Source: Coccinella septempunctata (Eukaryota > Arthropoda > Insecta > Coleoptera > Coccinellidae). Taken from it: DNA of 64,000 nt. The translations under genes and the position numbers were made by a program. The notes beneath the pieces were generated by a model. The model searched no databases, was not told the DNA's origin, and saw only the letters and a program-made list of their open reading frames with translations. Below, piece by piece: positions 23,176 to 36,160 of the stretch. The stretch lies in contig NC_058193.1 of the NCBI RefSeq assembly GCF_907165205.1, forward strand, positions 11,763,544 through 11,827,543. The letters are read 5' to 3'. Every line of letters starts with the position of its first letter. Position 1 is the stretch's first letter.

Positions 23176-25431
23176 CACAGGGTGTTTCACAAGTAAACGG
23201 ACAAACGAAAACCGTGAATAGAAGGCATTGAGCTTAGTTCATAAACACCTCATATGTGTGTCTTAGGCATAGAGGGGGGGATATAGAGAGGAGTTTAATC
23301 AAATTTACCTAATTTTTGTTCGGCTATAACTCCAAATATTTTAGTTGGATTCGGCTAAAAATTCATTATCCGCTTAAACTTCTAAGTTTCAATAAAACAG
23401 AACATTAAAAGTTGACGAACACAGGACCGAACTCATTGAGGATATATTCAAATTTAAACTCATGCAAAACACTCTGTTTGTAGTTTTTCTCGTCATAATT
23501 TTGAATTTTTCAGGTATCTCCATTGATTTTCTCAAAATCAATGAAACTTTGGTATGCCTTTTCAGATTATTTTTAATGAATAATTGTTTGATCGTGAAAT
23601 GTCTGGAAAAAACAGCGCTGCATATTGACTTTTACTTCACATTAATTAATGGGATGAATATGATCGCCAATCAACTGAGGAAATCTAAAAATGGAATTGG
23701 AAATGTTCAACTGAATTTTTTCGTTCTCAATATATGTCTTGCATTTGTTTTTGATATTTATAGCATATCTGGTCATTCAGATAAGTCATCAACAGTGATA
23801 ATAAGCTTTGTTATTGATAATGAACAAAAATAGAAATAAAAAACTACGCTATCATGATCATGAAAATAATAATTATAATTCGATGTCTTATGAATGAATC
23901 GCTTTTTATGGACAACGTGGAACTGAAGTAATTTTCCGAACTGGTTTTCACCTCATTTGGTCTTTAAGTGAAGGTAATGATTGGCACTTCGGATAAGTAT
24001 GATAAATGCACTTTCGAATTCTTCACTGATTCCGTTATAGTCATTATTGGATCTATGGAAATCTATGGATTGTTCTGGTCTTATTACAATTTGTTATTGA
24101 AACATTGATGATATTCATGCACCAGCAAAAGTATTTATCAGTATTTCAGGTCATTTTATTAGAAGGGTAGGACCCCAATATTGGACTGCTAGATCTCCAG
24201 ATCTGACACCCCGCGATTTCTTTCTTTGTTTTTATTCACACAACTAGTTGTCCATAGAAAAAAAGATTCATTCTGAATATCAAGTTTTAAATTTTAGTTT
24301 CAAGATAGCGTAGTTTTTCCACCCATATTTGGATATTATCAATTTTGAAACATTTTATCCTTGTGAAAGAGTATTTTGAAGACCGAATATGGTATAATTG
24401 TTGAATACATTCAACAGAATATTCTTTGAAAAAAAACATTATGGATTTCTAAATACATTTTCAGTGTTCTATTCCTTAGAGGCGTCTGACCAGAACAATT
24501 ATTTCTAGAACATGATCAACAGGTGGGGCAACCCAAAAATAAATTCATTTTGAGACAATAATAATGCAGATAAAAAAGTTGAAATTATAATTAAAAAACT
24601 ACATACATGGTGTTTTTATGAGTTTGAAGTTAAGTAAAGCCTCACTGAGCCCGGTCCCGATTTTGTCGAATTTTAATGCTCTGTTTCAATGAAATTAACA
24701 ACTCAAGGCTAAATATAAATTTTCAGTCGACTTGATCAGAATTTCAGGAGTTATAGCCAAACGGAAATTTGAGAAATTTCGAAAAACCTCGAAGAAACCT
24801 ATATATAGGGTGCCCCAAAACTATTGAATCAAACGTCACACCACGATAGACTAGATCAAATACTATCGAATGACACCAACATTAGTTGAGCGAAAATGTA
24901 CCGTTTCTAAAAAAACCTAACCTAAAGTTGCCGATTTTCGAACTATTTTTTCAGTCACAAGGCCAATTTGTTATTGAGGATAGCGTTTTTCTCCCATATT
25001 ATCACCCCTGTTTATTCTGAGTATTAAAAATCATGTAGAAAAAACAATTGTTTTAATTTACATTTACTTAGGTTATGGTTATCGATTAACTACTTAAAAT
25101 AATTTCAATTAGGGGAGATGAAACAATAATATTACTTCAATATAATTTAAAATCGATATCCTTTTTCACAAACTGGCCCTGTTATTAAGAAAAATAGTTC
25201 GAAAATCGGCAACTTTATGTATTTTAATAAAATTCTGATTATTTTGGAAACGGTACATTTTCGTCGAACTAATGTTGGTGTCATTCGATAATATTTGGTT
25301 TACTCTATCGTGGTGTAACGTTTGATTCACTAGTTTTGGAACACCCTGTATATGGTATGATTCTGAACTCAGCTCAATGCCCTCTTTTCACGGTTTTCAT
25401 TTGTCTGTTTACTCGTGAAACACCCTGTATA
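23176..25431 (+). mobile_element. second copy of the mariner-like element (tandem duplicate)
   Basis: It is the counterpart of 18685-20940 at an offset of 4,491 bp, with the same TIRs, transposase remnant (24117-24250) and foldback insertion (24803-25353). Differences noticed by eye are a few single bases. Confidence 0.75.
24803..25353. mobile_element. second copy of the 550-bp foldback element
   Basis: It matches 20312-20862 at the 4,491-bp offset, including both long inverted arms. One base differs in the AAAAAAACCTAACC stretch, and another nearby (TTTACATTTACT versus TTTTCATTTACT). Confidence 0.85.
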
Positions 25432-26592
25432 CTTCTTGTACTCTGAAAATTTTAAAACGAATGCCCTCACCGTCATATGAAAATTCAAATTCTTGTAAGA
25501 ACCGTTCATCCTTTCACCCAACGCCGACCCTAGTTACATGGCCCGTTGAAAACGAAATCGGCATCTGTTTACTGCAAAACACGTGTTAACGCTGATATGA
25601 AGGGTTCAAAATTTTCTACCTGATTCGGGCTTTTTAGGAACGAATTGCTCAAGATGCCGAGTTCGAATAACATTTCGTTTTGCGTGTTATATTGGATAAA
25701 ATTGAATTTATTCCATGGATGATTCGAGAATTATTGATGTCCAGAATGCTCCAGAATGATGAAAATTTTCAGATTTCATTGAAATTCTTGCGAAAATAAT
25801 CTCGTATATTTTCAAGTTTAGATTTTAATTCATTCAGAACTTTGAAGTTCGGCAAATAATGATGTAAATGATATAGATAACAGTCAATCACATTTCCTTC
25901 AGCGCAGTTGTTGTTTTGAAGAAAAAGCAGTAGATTCTCGCAAAATTCGAAACTCTACATGAATAGGCCCAGTTGTTCAGTTCGGGATTAAAGTTTATCC
26001 TAAATTGATTTTGACACTTCAGTTCAGTTCTGTCAGGTTAATCTAGGATCATCTTAAATCTCGGCCTTATCCTGAACTGAACAACCGGGCCTTATAGTAA
26101 TAGCAACGTAGCATTAATTAACTCGGTATATTATTGGAATAATATTAAATTTTCATAGCGGAGAATAGTGGTTTTCAGCCTCGGTATTCACGAAATTCAT
26201 TTTATTAGGTTTTTTTTTCATGTGAATCGGCCCGAAATCTTGGATCCCCCGACCTGATAGTTTCGTATACTTCTATGACAATAGCATAATAACTGAAATT
26301 TCAACATTTTCACAGAAATTTTTGAATTTAAGGGAGAGACACATTAAAAAAATCGATAGCAAGTTACCGCCTAAACTGCGAGCTTGCCGAAGTTGAAACT
26401 GGTACCAATCTACTCAGTGCTTCATAATATGTATAGTTTTATGACTCAGTGTTTTTCAGAACCTGTAAAAAAAAATTAAAAACTGTAGACTCGTCATCGC
26501 CTTCCAAGGCTGCATCTTGGAAGAGCTGTCTATTTGGAAAAAAATTTATAGGAACTAGCCCCGCTTATTTTCATTAAGGAATCATCTCCCTA

Positions 26593-28101
26593 AAGGTCGG
26601 TTCATATTATCCGTTCCGTTCAGTTCAGGCCGGCGGAAGGATCATTAGCCGTTGACGGAGGTTGCGTTCATAATAGAGAGTTGAAGTGCAGCCATGAACG
26701 TAAACGTTAACGTTATAATTGACATCTACGCATGCTCATTCGTCCGTTTTTAACGTTAACGTTAGCGTCAGCTTTACGGCCTACGTAAACTAGCGGTCTC
26801 CCACGTATACCTTAAACATCGACGTACGTTAACCGAACGTTAAACGAGTAGCACCGATGACTTGCGAATGGCCGAATTTTGATTGTTAAATGCAATTCTC
26901 GATAACCTCAAACTGTCATTGTTTACATTTCCTGTGTATTTTCTCATAATGAACGAAAATTCTAGGAAATCAGCAGTGATTTGAAAGTTATCAAAAGGAT
27001 TAAGTTAAATTACTGTGTTATCAGATTACATTCAGTACATAAGGAAATGGCTGACACTACATTGCTGATGTCTCTAACACTTGAACATTTCATTGATAAT
27101 AAAATACTTCCAAGCTGAAAATTCTCTTTATCAGGCATATAAATCATTAGAACATCAATTTTCCAAATGTTATTCCAGCTGTCGGAGCTCAATATTAGAT
27201 AAAAGAGAGTTCACGCGAAACGAAAGCAAAATCAAATTGATAGGTTATGTTTAACGTCTGACGTTTCATGATGGCAGCACTTCAACTCAAATTTCATCAC
27301 AACACGTAAACGTTATATCTGACGTTATTTCTCACGTTAACGTTTACGTTCAGGCTAACGTATTGTGCACACTTCAACTCTCTATTATCAGTCACGATCG
27401 TCTCAGTCACCTTCCGCTTCGTGTGTCGTGAATCTTCGGTTGCATTCGCATCGACCAGCACATGACACATGAAGCCTTTCATTTTGATCAAAACAGTACA
27501 AGAAGGACCCCAAAAATTTTTGTTAAATTATTAGTATTATTATTTTCGTTATTCTCTTACGAAAACCCTTTGACTCTTGCTAAAAATAAAATTGCTGCAA
27601 TTTTGACTCAAGGAATTATGTGCTTTTGCATTATTGTTAGACGAAGATGAAGAGGAACAAAAAGTCGGTAAAAAGATTGGGTTTCTAACCAATATTGGAA
27701 AAGAGGAAAGTTGTAGGTGAATATTGGACATTGGTGCACACATCATGGCTATTTTAGAATGAACAGGAAATCATTTCGATTATATACTGTGAAAAATTTC
27801 GCAATTAATACAAAAAAAAGTTCAAAGAAGCTTTCACAACAAAGGAAAACCCTCGATTGACTGAGCTGAACTGAGCTGTTGCTTATTCATATTATACGTT
27901 CAGTCTCGTTCAGTCCAACCACGCCCTTCAGCCCATCCGCAAAATATTCTCTGGAAGAATACCGTCGGAAGGCCGTAAGCGTGCCGATAGGTGCTGAAGG
28001 GTCGGAGACGGATAGTATGAATTAGTCCATATAAAACACATTGAAAGATATTCTGCCTGAGCTGAACTGAACCGAGACGGACGGATAATATGAACCGAAT
28101 T
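26593..28101 (+). mobile_element. complete PIF/Harbinger-like element, about 1.5 kb
   Basis: The TIRs share TCGGTTCATATTATCCGT, read inwards at both ends (26597 onward and 28098 backward). The right flank is TTA (28102-28104). The unoccupied site CCCTTAGTCC is seen at about 34730 and, inverted, at about 56805, which fixes the element limits and a TTA/TA target. Near 27640-27830 faint coding traces resemble the start of PIF nucleases (LLLDEDEEEQKVGKK, later HFDYIL and KISQLIQKK), with stops and frameshifts. PIF assignment rests on TSD length and these traces only. It contains the nested element at 26673-27386. Confidence 0.65.
26673..27386. mobile_element. nested TIR element, long form
   Basis: It has the same ends as 22188-22615. 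The extra 285 bp (26962-27246) sit between GAAAATT and ATGTTTAACGTC. Whether this is an insertion here or a deletion in the first copy cannot be decided from the window. No transposase motif was seen in the extra part. Confidence 0.75.
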
Positions 28102-28104
28102 TTA

Positions 28105-28635
28105 GTCCTTCGCATTTGTTCACAGATATCCTGTATATAGATACATTTTATCTATGTACCTATTCATTTTGGATAGTAGAAGTTTAATCAATATGTGTTA
28201 TTTTCGAAGACCAAGACAAAAATTTTAATTGCACCTGATTTGTTAATTATAAGAATCATTATTTATTTTGAATAATAAAACTTCATGCGAAAATACTTAA
28301 ATTAAATTTTGTCTTTCTCCTTTCATCATGCGTCCATCATAGTGTCCGCTGTTCATCATAGCTTTTGGGAATTACCAATCAATCATATGTATCCGAGTAT
28401 GTATCTATATTATTACCTTCATTTTGTAGATTCATCATGTCTTGACAAAAATATGGTTGCAATTTCAAAATATGTTGACTCGAGGCCTTCAAAAGACTTC
28501 AATTTTGTTTATTTTTTCCCTTACATCCTGTATGATCTATCGAAAAATGCAAATCTGTTTTGGATAATTCTTCATGAATTCTTACTTGTTTCGATATAAT
28601 TTGTAATTTTCTTTATGATACATCACTAAAAAATT
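28105..28635. other. interior of the composite unit, no gene recognised
   Basis: It matches the inverse of 56351-56805 closely. A 96-codon frame at 28309-28599 is conserved in the other copy only because the copies are young; it has no known domain and is shorter there. Confidence 0.6.
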
Positions 28636-29998
28636 TAAATAAATAAATAAATAATGTGCTTTATATCAGGTAAAGTGTACACATGACATTAAACACTTGA
28701 AGTGAAACAGGGTCATTTTCTGCTTTATAGTCTGTGTTCCATAAAGTCTTCCACACTGTAGGGTTCGATTTCAAGTAGGAGTTTGAAGATGAATTTCTTG
28801 AACTGTTGTAGAGTCCATTCTCCTCTTAGTTTGTGAGCTATCTTATTGTAATAACGAATATATCTATATTCAGGTCCCTTTTCAGTGAGGCTTAATCTGT
28901 GTCTTGGATATTTTAGTGCAGTTGTCCTCGTATTGTAATTACTTACTGTTTTCTCTTCGAAGTAGTGCTAGTTCTTGAATGTAAATATCAGGCTTTCTTG
29001 GATGTGTACAGCAGGAGCAGTCAAAAGACCATTCCTTCTGAAGACTCCCCTGCATGATTCCGTCCTCCTCATCCTCCAGATCATTCTGACGGCTCTCTTC
29101 TTCATTTTCAGCACTCTATGTAGGTTGTATGAACTACCATAGAACATGATACCATACCTAAACACTGCCTGGTATATTTTTCTTAGTGAGGTTATGTCCA
29201 GATATTTATTGAGGACTCCCAAAGTGTAGCAGATGGTACCCAGTTGATTGCAAAGGTTGGAAATGTGCTGTCCCCAATCAAGGGTTACCTCAATAGTGAG
29301 GCCTAGGAAGCGACAAGATTTAGTCAGTTGTAATGTGGAGTTAGACAGTGAAATGCTGGTAGGCACTTGGGGACCGGAATGAGCTGTCCTGAATAGGATG
29401 ACACTTGTTTTTTCAGAATTCATGCACAAACCGTTTGCTTCAAACCACTGGCTAGCACGATTTAGAGTTAGAGTTGAGTGTAAAATGGTAAACTCAACTC
29501 TAAATCGTGCTTGGCCAATACAGTGAAGTTTGTGTCATCTGCATAATTCACTGTCCTAACCATGGTTTCATCGAATATGGTACTTAGGTCATTTAGAAAA
29601 ATGATAAGAATGATAGGGCCCGATATGCTACCCTGCGGAACTCTGTGAGTTCTTCTTCCGAAACTGTTGTTTTTCCGTTCTGAGAGATCACCACTCTCTG
29701 CCTGCGGTTTGCTAAATATGATTGAAACCAGTCAAGCTTGTTTATGCCATATGCAGAAAGTTTATGGAGAATAAGGTCGTGGGACAGAGTATCGAATGCC
29801 TTTGATAGATCCAGCATTAAACCCACTGTTATATTAGAATCCTCCAAGGCATTAAGGATTCCTGAAATGAACTCAAACACTGCTGCCTGAGTTGATCTAC
29901 CTCTTACATAACCATGTTGTGTGGGTAAAAGGATCTTTTCTTTTAGAAGGTATTCTACTAGTTGAGTGCAGATTGTTAGTTCCAGTATTTTAAACCAG
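28636..29998 (-). pseudogene. CR1/L2-like LINE, 5'-truncated, inside the unit (forward-unit copy)
   Basis: Read on the minus strand: WFKILEL and QHGYVRGRSTQTAVFEF (near 29960-29880), motif A intact as LMLDLSKAFDTLSHD, then WFQSYLANRRQRVVIS. A frameshift follows; PQGSILGP and YADDTNF continue in another frame, and LCMNSEKTSVILFRT to FTFKN (29429-28968) in a third position. The 3' end is an (AAAT)n run at 28636-28653, the usual tail of CR1/L2-type LINEs. At least two frameshifts make it inactive. The same insertion occurs at 54956-56350, so it predates duplication of the unit. Confidence 0.85.
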
Positions 29999-31056
<1,058 letters not shown>

Positions 31057-32257
31057 TAGATTTGTTTGACCGCATATACAGACCCAAAACGGTATACTCG
31101 ACCGACTTTTCAGTCCAAAAGTGACGTTGTCAGACCCGGCTCCGGGTCTGGTAACGTTCGACCATAGAATCGTTGTAAGGGGGGTTAGGGGATGCTAGGG
31201 GTGAATTTTCAGGTGGGTCTGAAAAGTCGGTTATACTCGTTGTTATATACAGAAAACTTCAGAGTTTGGCCAGTGCGAGGGCGCTTCGAGCGACATGAAC
31301 TTGATGTATATAATCCGCATAGTTGACCGACGCATCTAGTCCGAAAATTTGGCAACGCTGCAGTTGAAGAGCTTGAGAATTTATTTTGTCATCTTTTCGA
31401 TTTATACACCTCAAATGTACTATAAGAAAACTTATACGATCCCGGTATGATGAACAGTCGTCATGAGAAATATTCAATGACAATATTTTGAATTGAATTG
31501 AAGTGGTGTTATTGGATTCTTTTCGTATACGAACTATAATAGCACACGTATGGAAACTTATACAAGCCCGATTAAGTGAAGTGAGTCGACCTAATTTCAG
31601 GAGCACTGGCACGTTTAGGATCATATGCACAAAAATTGTATTTTCATCACACCCTACTTGTCCCTCTGTCGTGTTTACGAATTTACGAATTTCCTGAACA
31701 TCATTCTAGTTATATTTGGTTGACTTGACAGGAGCTCTTTTCCAGAAATTTTTCAGAAGATCAATATACAAAAGCAATGGAGATTTTTTAATCCTACCAC
31801 AGTGATAAAAAGATTTTTTCAGTATGAAGTCCTTATATTCTTGAAAAACTATTCTTGAAAACTCCATCTCTGGTACAAATATTCTTCAGCAACTTCATTT
31901 TTGTTTGAATCATAGAGATGAAATATTGGAAATTACTCGAGTATCCCGAACTAACAATTGAAAATTTTCAGTTCAGGAGGTGGAAATTTTTACTTCTCGT
32001 AACTAGTAAATTATTTCGCAACTGTTGCGATAAACTAAAATTAAATACGTTCAGTGACGACTGAGACGATTTAAAAGGAATCTGCGAGGAACGTTTGACT
32101 ATTGACGGCAGAGGGTAGAGTAGGGTAAAGATAAAATTAATTTTTTTTTGGCGAAGATCCTGACTTCATCGGACGTTTATAGTTTTGTGGACGTGTGATA
32201 ATCTAGTTTGCTTACGAAAAGAATTCGATAACACCACTCAGATTCTATTCAAAATAT
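31057..32257. other. unassigned region with a small inverted-repeat element
   Basis: At about 31092-31236 an imperfect inverted pair (GTATACTCGACCGACTTTTC and GAAAAGTCGGTTATAC) encloses a perfect GC hairpin (CAGACCCGG CT CCGGGTCTG). This could be a MITE of about 145 bp. The remainder to 32257 shows no coding motif; the open frames at 31259-31697 have no recognised domain. Confidence 0.45.
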
Positions 32258-32261
32258 TGTG

Positions 32262-32575
32262 ATAACTTTTTCTTTCAAGGTGTTCCAGACATAAAAATCC
32301 AAAAGCGTAAGGTCGGGGCTTCTTGTTGGCCATCTTACCGGACTGTACCTTCCAATCCATTGCACCCCAAAATATTGATTTATTTAGTCCCGTACATTCC
32401 GGCTATTATGAGCTGGGCAGCCATTCATTTGAAACCAGACATTTTCTCCAATATGTCTGTCAAGATGCTTTGGATCAATCGGATCGGGAAATATTACTCG
32501 TCCGAAAAGTCCACCTCTCATGACTGCCAACACGTTGACCCTCAACCCATGTTGAGACCATAGTTTCTCATTTTC
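32262..32575 (-). pseudogene. Tc1/mariner-type transposase fragment, minus strand
   Basis: The minus-strand frame reads GGLFGRVIFPDPID, ENVWFQMNGCPAHNSRNVRD, a stop, INQYFGVQWIGR, WPTRSPDLTLLDFYVWNTLK. The usual catalytic Asp in the DGAPxH block is Asn (NGCPAH), and one stop lies inside. It ends at about 32262 (KEK). The final 75 bp are the inverse of 32596-32672, so it faces a second fragment head to head. Confidence 0.82.
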
Positions 32576-32595
32576 AACATGAGTTGAGGGTCAAC

Positions 32596-32836
32596 GTAAG
32601 ATGGCCACAAAGAGGCTCCGACCTTACGCCTTTGGATTTTTATGTCTGGAACACCTTGAAAGAAAAAGTTTATTAAATTAGCGTTCAGACTCGAGATGTC
32701 CTGATCGAAAGAATAACATTGTGTAATGCTGAAATGCGTCAGAAACTTCGCAGGGTTGCAGATTCACTACAAAAACGATGTATAAAATGTTTTGAACAAG
32801 GCGGTGGACATTTCGAGCAATTATTACGAGTATAAG
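32596..32836 (+). pseudogene. Tc1/mariner-type transposase C-terminus, plus strand
   Basis: It reads RWPQRGSDLTPLDFYVWNTL KEKVY, then a TAA, then ISVQTRDVLIERITLCNAEM, QKLRRVADSLQKR and CFEQGGGHFEQLL, a typical mariner-like C-terminal end (GGxHFExLL). It carries one internal stop. Its first 75 bp form an inverted repeat with 32266-32340, separated by the minus-strand fragment, which holds a shorter second inverted pair around 32529-32597. Confidence 0.82.
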
Positions 32837-34574
32837 TACTAGTAGTAATTTGTTTTCTTTACATGTTTTCATAAAATCTATATCATTAAAATTTAGTTTA
32901 TGCATTTGGGTTATTTGATTTTGCAGATAAATTCATGATTTCCACATAAATAATTTTAATATTCAATCATTCAATCAAATTAATGTTTAGAATGTGTTTT
33001 TCGTTGTTATCTTGTTAGCCATTATATTCATATGTTAACACTTTCTCCTTAACCGTATATTTCACAACTGGAACCGTCTCCCTGAATGCGTAGTGCGATC
33101 GACCTCGGTAAACGGTTTCAAAAACAGTTATGACAGGTAGAAGTCCTCTCTGTGAGGACCTGTGGTGTTATAATATCTAATTTTTTATTTTTTTTGTATA
33201 TGATATTTCAGTTTTGTATTTTTCGCTTTCATTTTCGTTTATCCACACAGTTTATGTATGCATGTATGTAATCTACAACCTTCGAGTTTATAGGCTTGTC
33301 CTCTACTGGAAACAATTATGTAATAAATAAATATAATGGAAGAAGACTAGCAGCAAGAATAAAAGCTTATATGTCATTCGGAAGCAATCTAAATGGGGTA
33401 TTTTTTGTTGAAAAGAAAACATATCCATAATTAATAATTTTTCATTGATAAAACCATTGGAAAAATAGGCTTAATTTTGTTCACTTCAGAATCGTGATAT
33501 TCATCCCATCCCCTTACCAAGCCCGCAATAAGAAATTTTTTCGTACACACGAATTCTCATCATGTAGCAGATTTATTGCTGTTTCCAGATATGTGGTCAA
33601 ATTTAATTAGGCTACGAGATAACTGTAGTGTGATTGATACTATTAGAAAAACTGGGAATATTTCGTGAAACCAAAAAATGTTATATTAAAGAATGACCGA
33701 TAACATTTCGATTATGTGTTATATGACATTTTTCGTTCCAAATCACTTGTAATATCTCATCATGAAGTTTGGCCTTGACAGTCGAAAATTAAATTTTCAA
33801 CAGTATTCAATTGCAAAGCGCAGTATACAAGAGTTTCCTCTTCACATGCAGTATGTAGAATGTTTAGAACTTGGAGATAATATTCAACCTTGAATTCAAA
33901 TTGTATGGCCAATCACAAACCTTCTTTGTATATGAGAATCTGCAGTGATGATGATGATGATCAGTTCACTGAAGATCATGCGTTTAATACTCCAGAGATC
34001 GAATAGTATCATCGTGTGAAACCATAAGAAATACTACCGGGATATTCGAAAGAATACGAAGGTCTACGAGACAGAGAGTTGATGCATATATTTTAGCGAG
34101 AGGTAGTCATTTTGAACATTTATTATAGTTTTGCGTTATTGTATCTGAAATAAAATGAAAAGTACTATTGTCAATTATGCTCATTGATCGAAAGAAATTT
34201 CAATTTGTTAAATTAAAATATTAGGGATATAATTTTCTTCCGGAAATTAGTAATTTAACTTTCAGAAAGATTCATAGAACATCTTTATCTCCTGTCATAG
34301 ACATACAATATCTCAGAATATTCATTCTATGGAACACTTTTACGACGAAATGGAATGAACAGTAATCAGAACTGATTGCAAGTTTATATTTCTTCCGAGA
34401 AAGTATCGAATGTATCGAAACTTTGCAGGCGATTTTTTCTCCCGAATCGAATAGGAATCCATAAGAGAATTTTGAATATCTATCCCACGAAAACAATTTT
34501 TGAAGGAAAATCATAAAGGGTTGTTATGTTCAACCCACAATAATGAAATTATGAGATCTAAGAAATTGTGTGAG
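32837..34574. other. unassigned AT-rich stretch
   Basis: No coding motif, TIR pair or tandem array was recognised. A GATGATGATGATGATC run lies near 33948-33963. Confidence 0.5.
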
Positions 34575-34750
34575 TAATAATATATACTTAGTGCTTCATA
34601 TTATGTAAAAAAAATCAACTACTATAATACTCGTCATCGCCTTCCAAAGGCTGTATCTTGGATGGGTGGTCCATTTCGAAAAAAATTCATAGGAACTACC
34701 CCTGCTTATTTTCATCGAGGAATCATCTCCCTTAGTCCTTTGCATTTTTA
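34575..34750 (+). repeat. diverged fragment of the composite unit with an empty PIF-like site
   Basis: It matches 21935-22105 and 26430-26590 (CTCGTCATCGCCTTCCAA, TAGGAACTA, GGAATCATCTCCC). It continues uninterrupted as TTAGTCC, the unoccupied state of the PIF-like element site. More diverged than the large copies. Confidence 0.72.
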
Positions 34751-34837
34751 TAATATTATAATAACTTTCCACAAAATATTTCTCCTGGCATGCCACAGGG
34801 CATAAAAATCGGAGAAACACATTTTCAAAGTAAGGAA

Positions 34838-35010
34838 TGGCCTGGACAATACCTATCCAATTTAACGAATTGGTCCAGGATGCCCAACTGGGAACCATGA
34901 CCTTATAGATTACCAGATCTGAACCTTCTATACAATTCTTTGTGGGTAAAATTGAAGGAGGTTTATGAGGAGGATATCCAGACGACGAGAAACCAATTGA
35001 ATGCATTCAA
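34838..35010 (+). pseudogene. possible DDE transposase C-terminal remnant
   Basis: One frame reads YRLPDLNLLYNSLWVKLKEV and continues YEEDIQTTRNQLNAF, resembling the SPDLNPLDxxLWxxLKxxVY block of Tc1/mariner transposases. Stops precede and follow it. It differs from the fragments at 32.3-32.8 kb (PDLN rather than PDLT), so it is probably a different family. Confidence 0.45.
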
Positions 35011-36160
35011 TTGAATGATGAATTTTTGTGATCTATCAAGAAACAATGGCAAAATGGATCGAAAGGCTTTATCTCATAGGAGAATTCAACGTGACAGATG
35101 TGTACAAACAAACGGTTCTCATTTCGCAAAACTTTCAAAATAATATTGACGGAATTTGAACGTCAGTAATCAATTTTTTCATTTTTGTTTGTGTTATTTC
35201 ATTTTAGTGTTTCGCATCAATGAATGATTGTACCTATCGAGGAAAGCTTTTACGATTATTCTGGTCGTTTTAAAGCTTGTTATGGAATATTTCACATCTC
35301 ATACCTATTCATTGACGCGATATTTATAGGACTTAATTAGATTTTGCTTCTATTTTTTATTTCAATCTGGAAAATACATTAGAGGAGGAATTCTGGGCTT
35401 GGCATGGACTTCTTGGAAAGTGAAACAATTATTTTCAATTCGACATACAGGATGTTATGATAAAACTGAACACATTGAATTAGATGTGATGAGTCTAGCT
35501 CTGGAATATTAAAACAATTCATATTTCGCTCTCTAGATATCAATTTTTTTCAACAGTGTTCTAATAAATTTTGTTGATTTTTGTCTCATTTTTATGATAG
35601 TTGTAGTACTTGCACGAATTTCAGGAACCCTCTTGTAGATTTCAGAAGGAAGCTAAACATTAATTTTTCATATTTTATTACAATCATTTTATGTATACAG
35701 GCCTCTCAAGGTTATGTTATGGATCAAAATTTGAGAAGAATCTGTTAAAAAGGAATTTGCTTCATGAGAATATTGAGAAAATACTTCTTTCCCAACAAAC
35801 TCACACATATATGAATTTCTACCGTAACTTTTTCGCGTCATTTTATACATCGAAATTGTCGGCTCCAGTCCCGTCAAACTGGCAACAGCGCCGGGATCGT
35901 GAACGTTGGCCATATTTACCGCTGGAGTATATGTGGGATTGTAAAGTTGGTGCAATGTCTCGGGTTTGGAAAATAATATCGATTATACTACTTTTTCAAA
36001 TGAAGGAATTCTTTTCCCCGCTAAGTGTGCCTAAGGAGTTATAATTCTCATTAACGTTATTTCATCATATATACTCGAAGAAAACATTCGAATCATGTGG
36101 GTCTCAGGTCGCCTTAGAAACGTATCGGGACTGAAAACGTCTATTGGACAAATATATATA
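35011..36160. other. unassigned region before the Penelope-like element
   Basis: The overlapping open frames at 35689-36044 on both strands have no recognised motif. The last bases before the PLE repeat are a short AAATATATATA run. Confidence 0.5.

Larger units (their letters stand above)
22946..27716 (+). repeat. tandem duplication, second copy (4,771 bp)
   Basis: It repeats 18455-22945. Relative to the first copy it has 285 extra bp at 26962-27246 and a short deletion near 25494. After 27716 it continues into sequence absent from the first copy (ATATTGGACATTGGTGC), so this copy holds the original right flank. Confidence 0.93.

Noticed and set aside
35689..36044. Overlapping 88- and 117-codon frames on opposite strands
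   Set aside because: No motif, no second copy, and overlap on both strands in AT-rich DNA fits chance.
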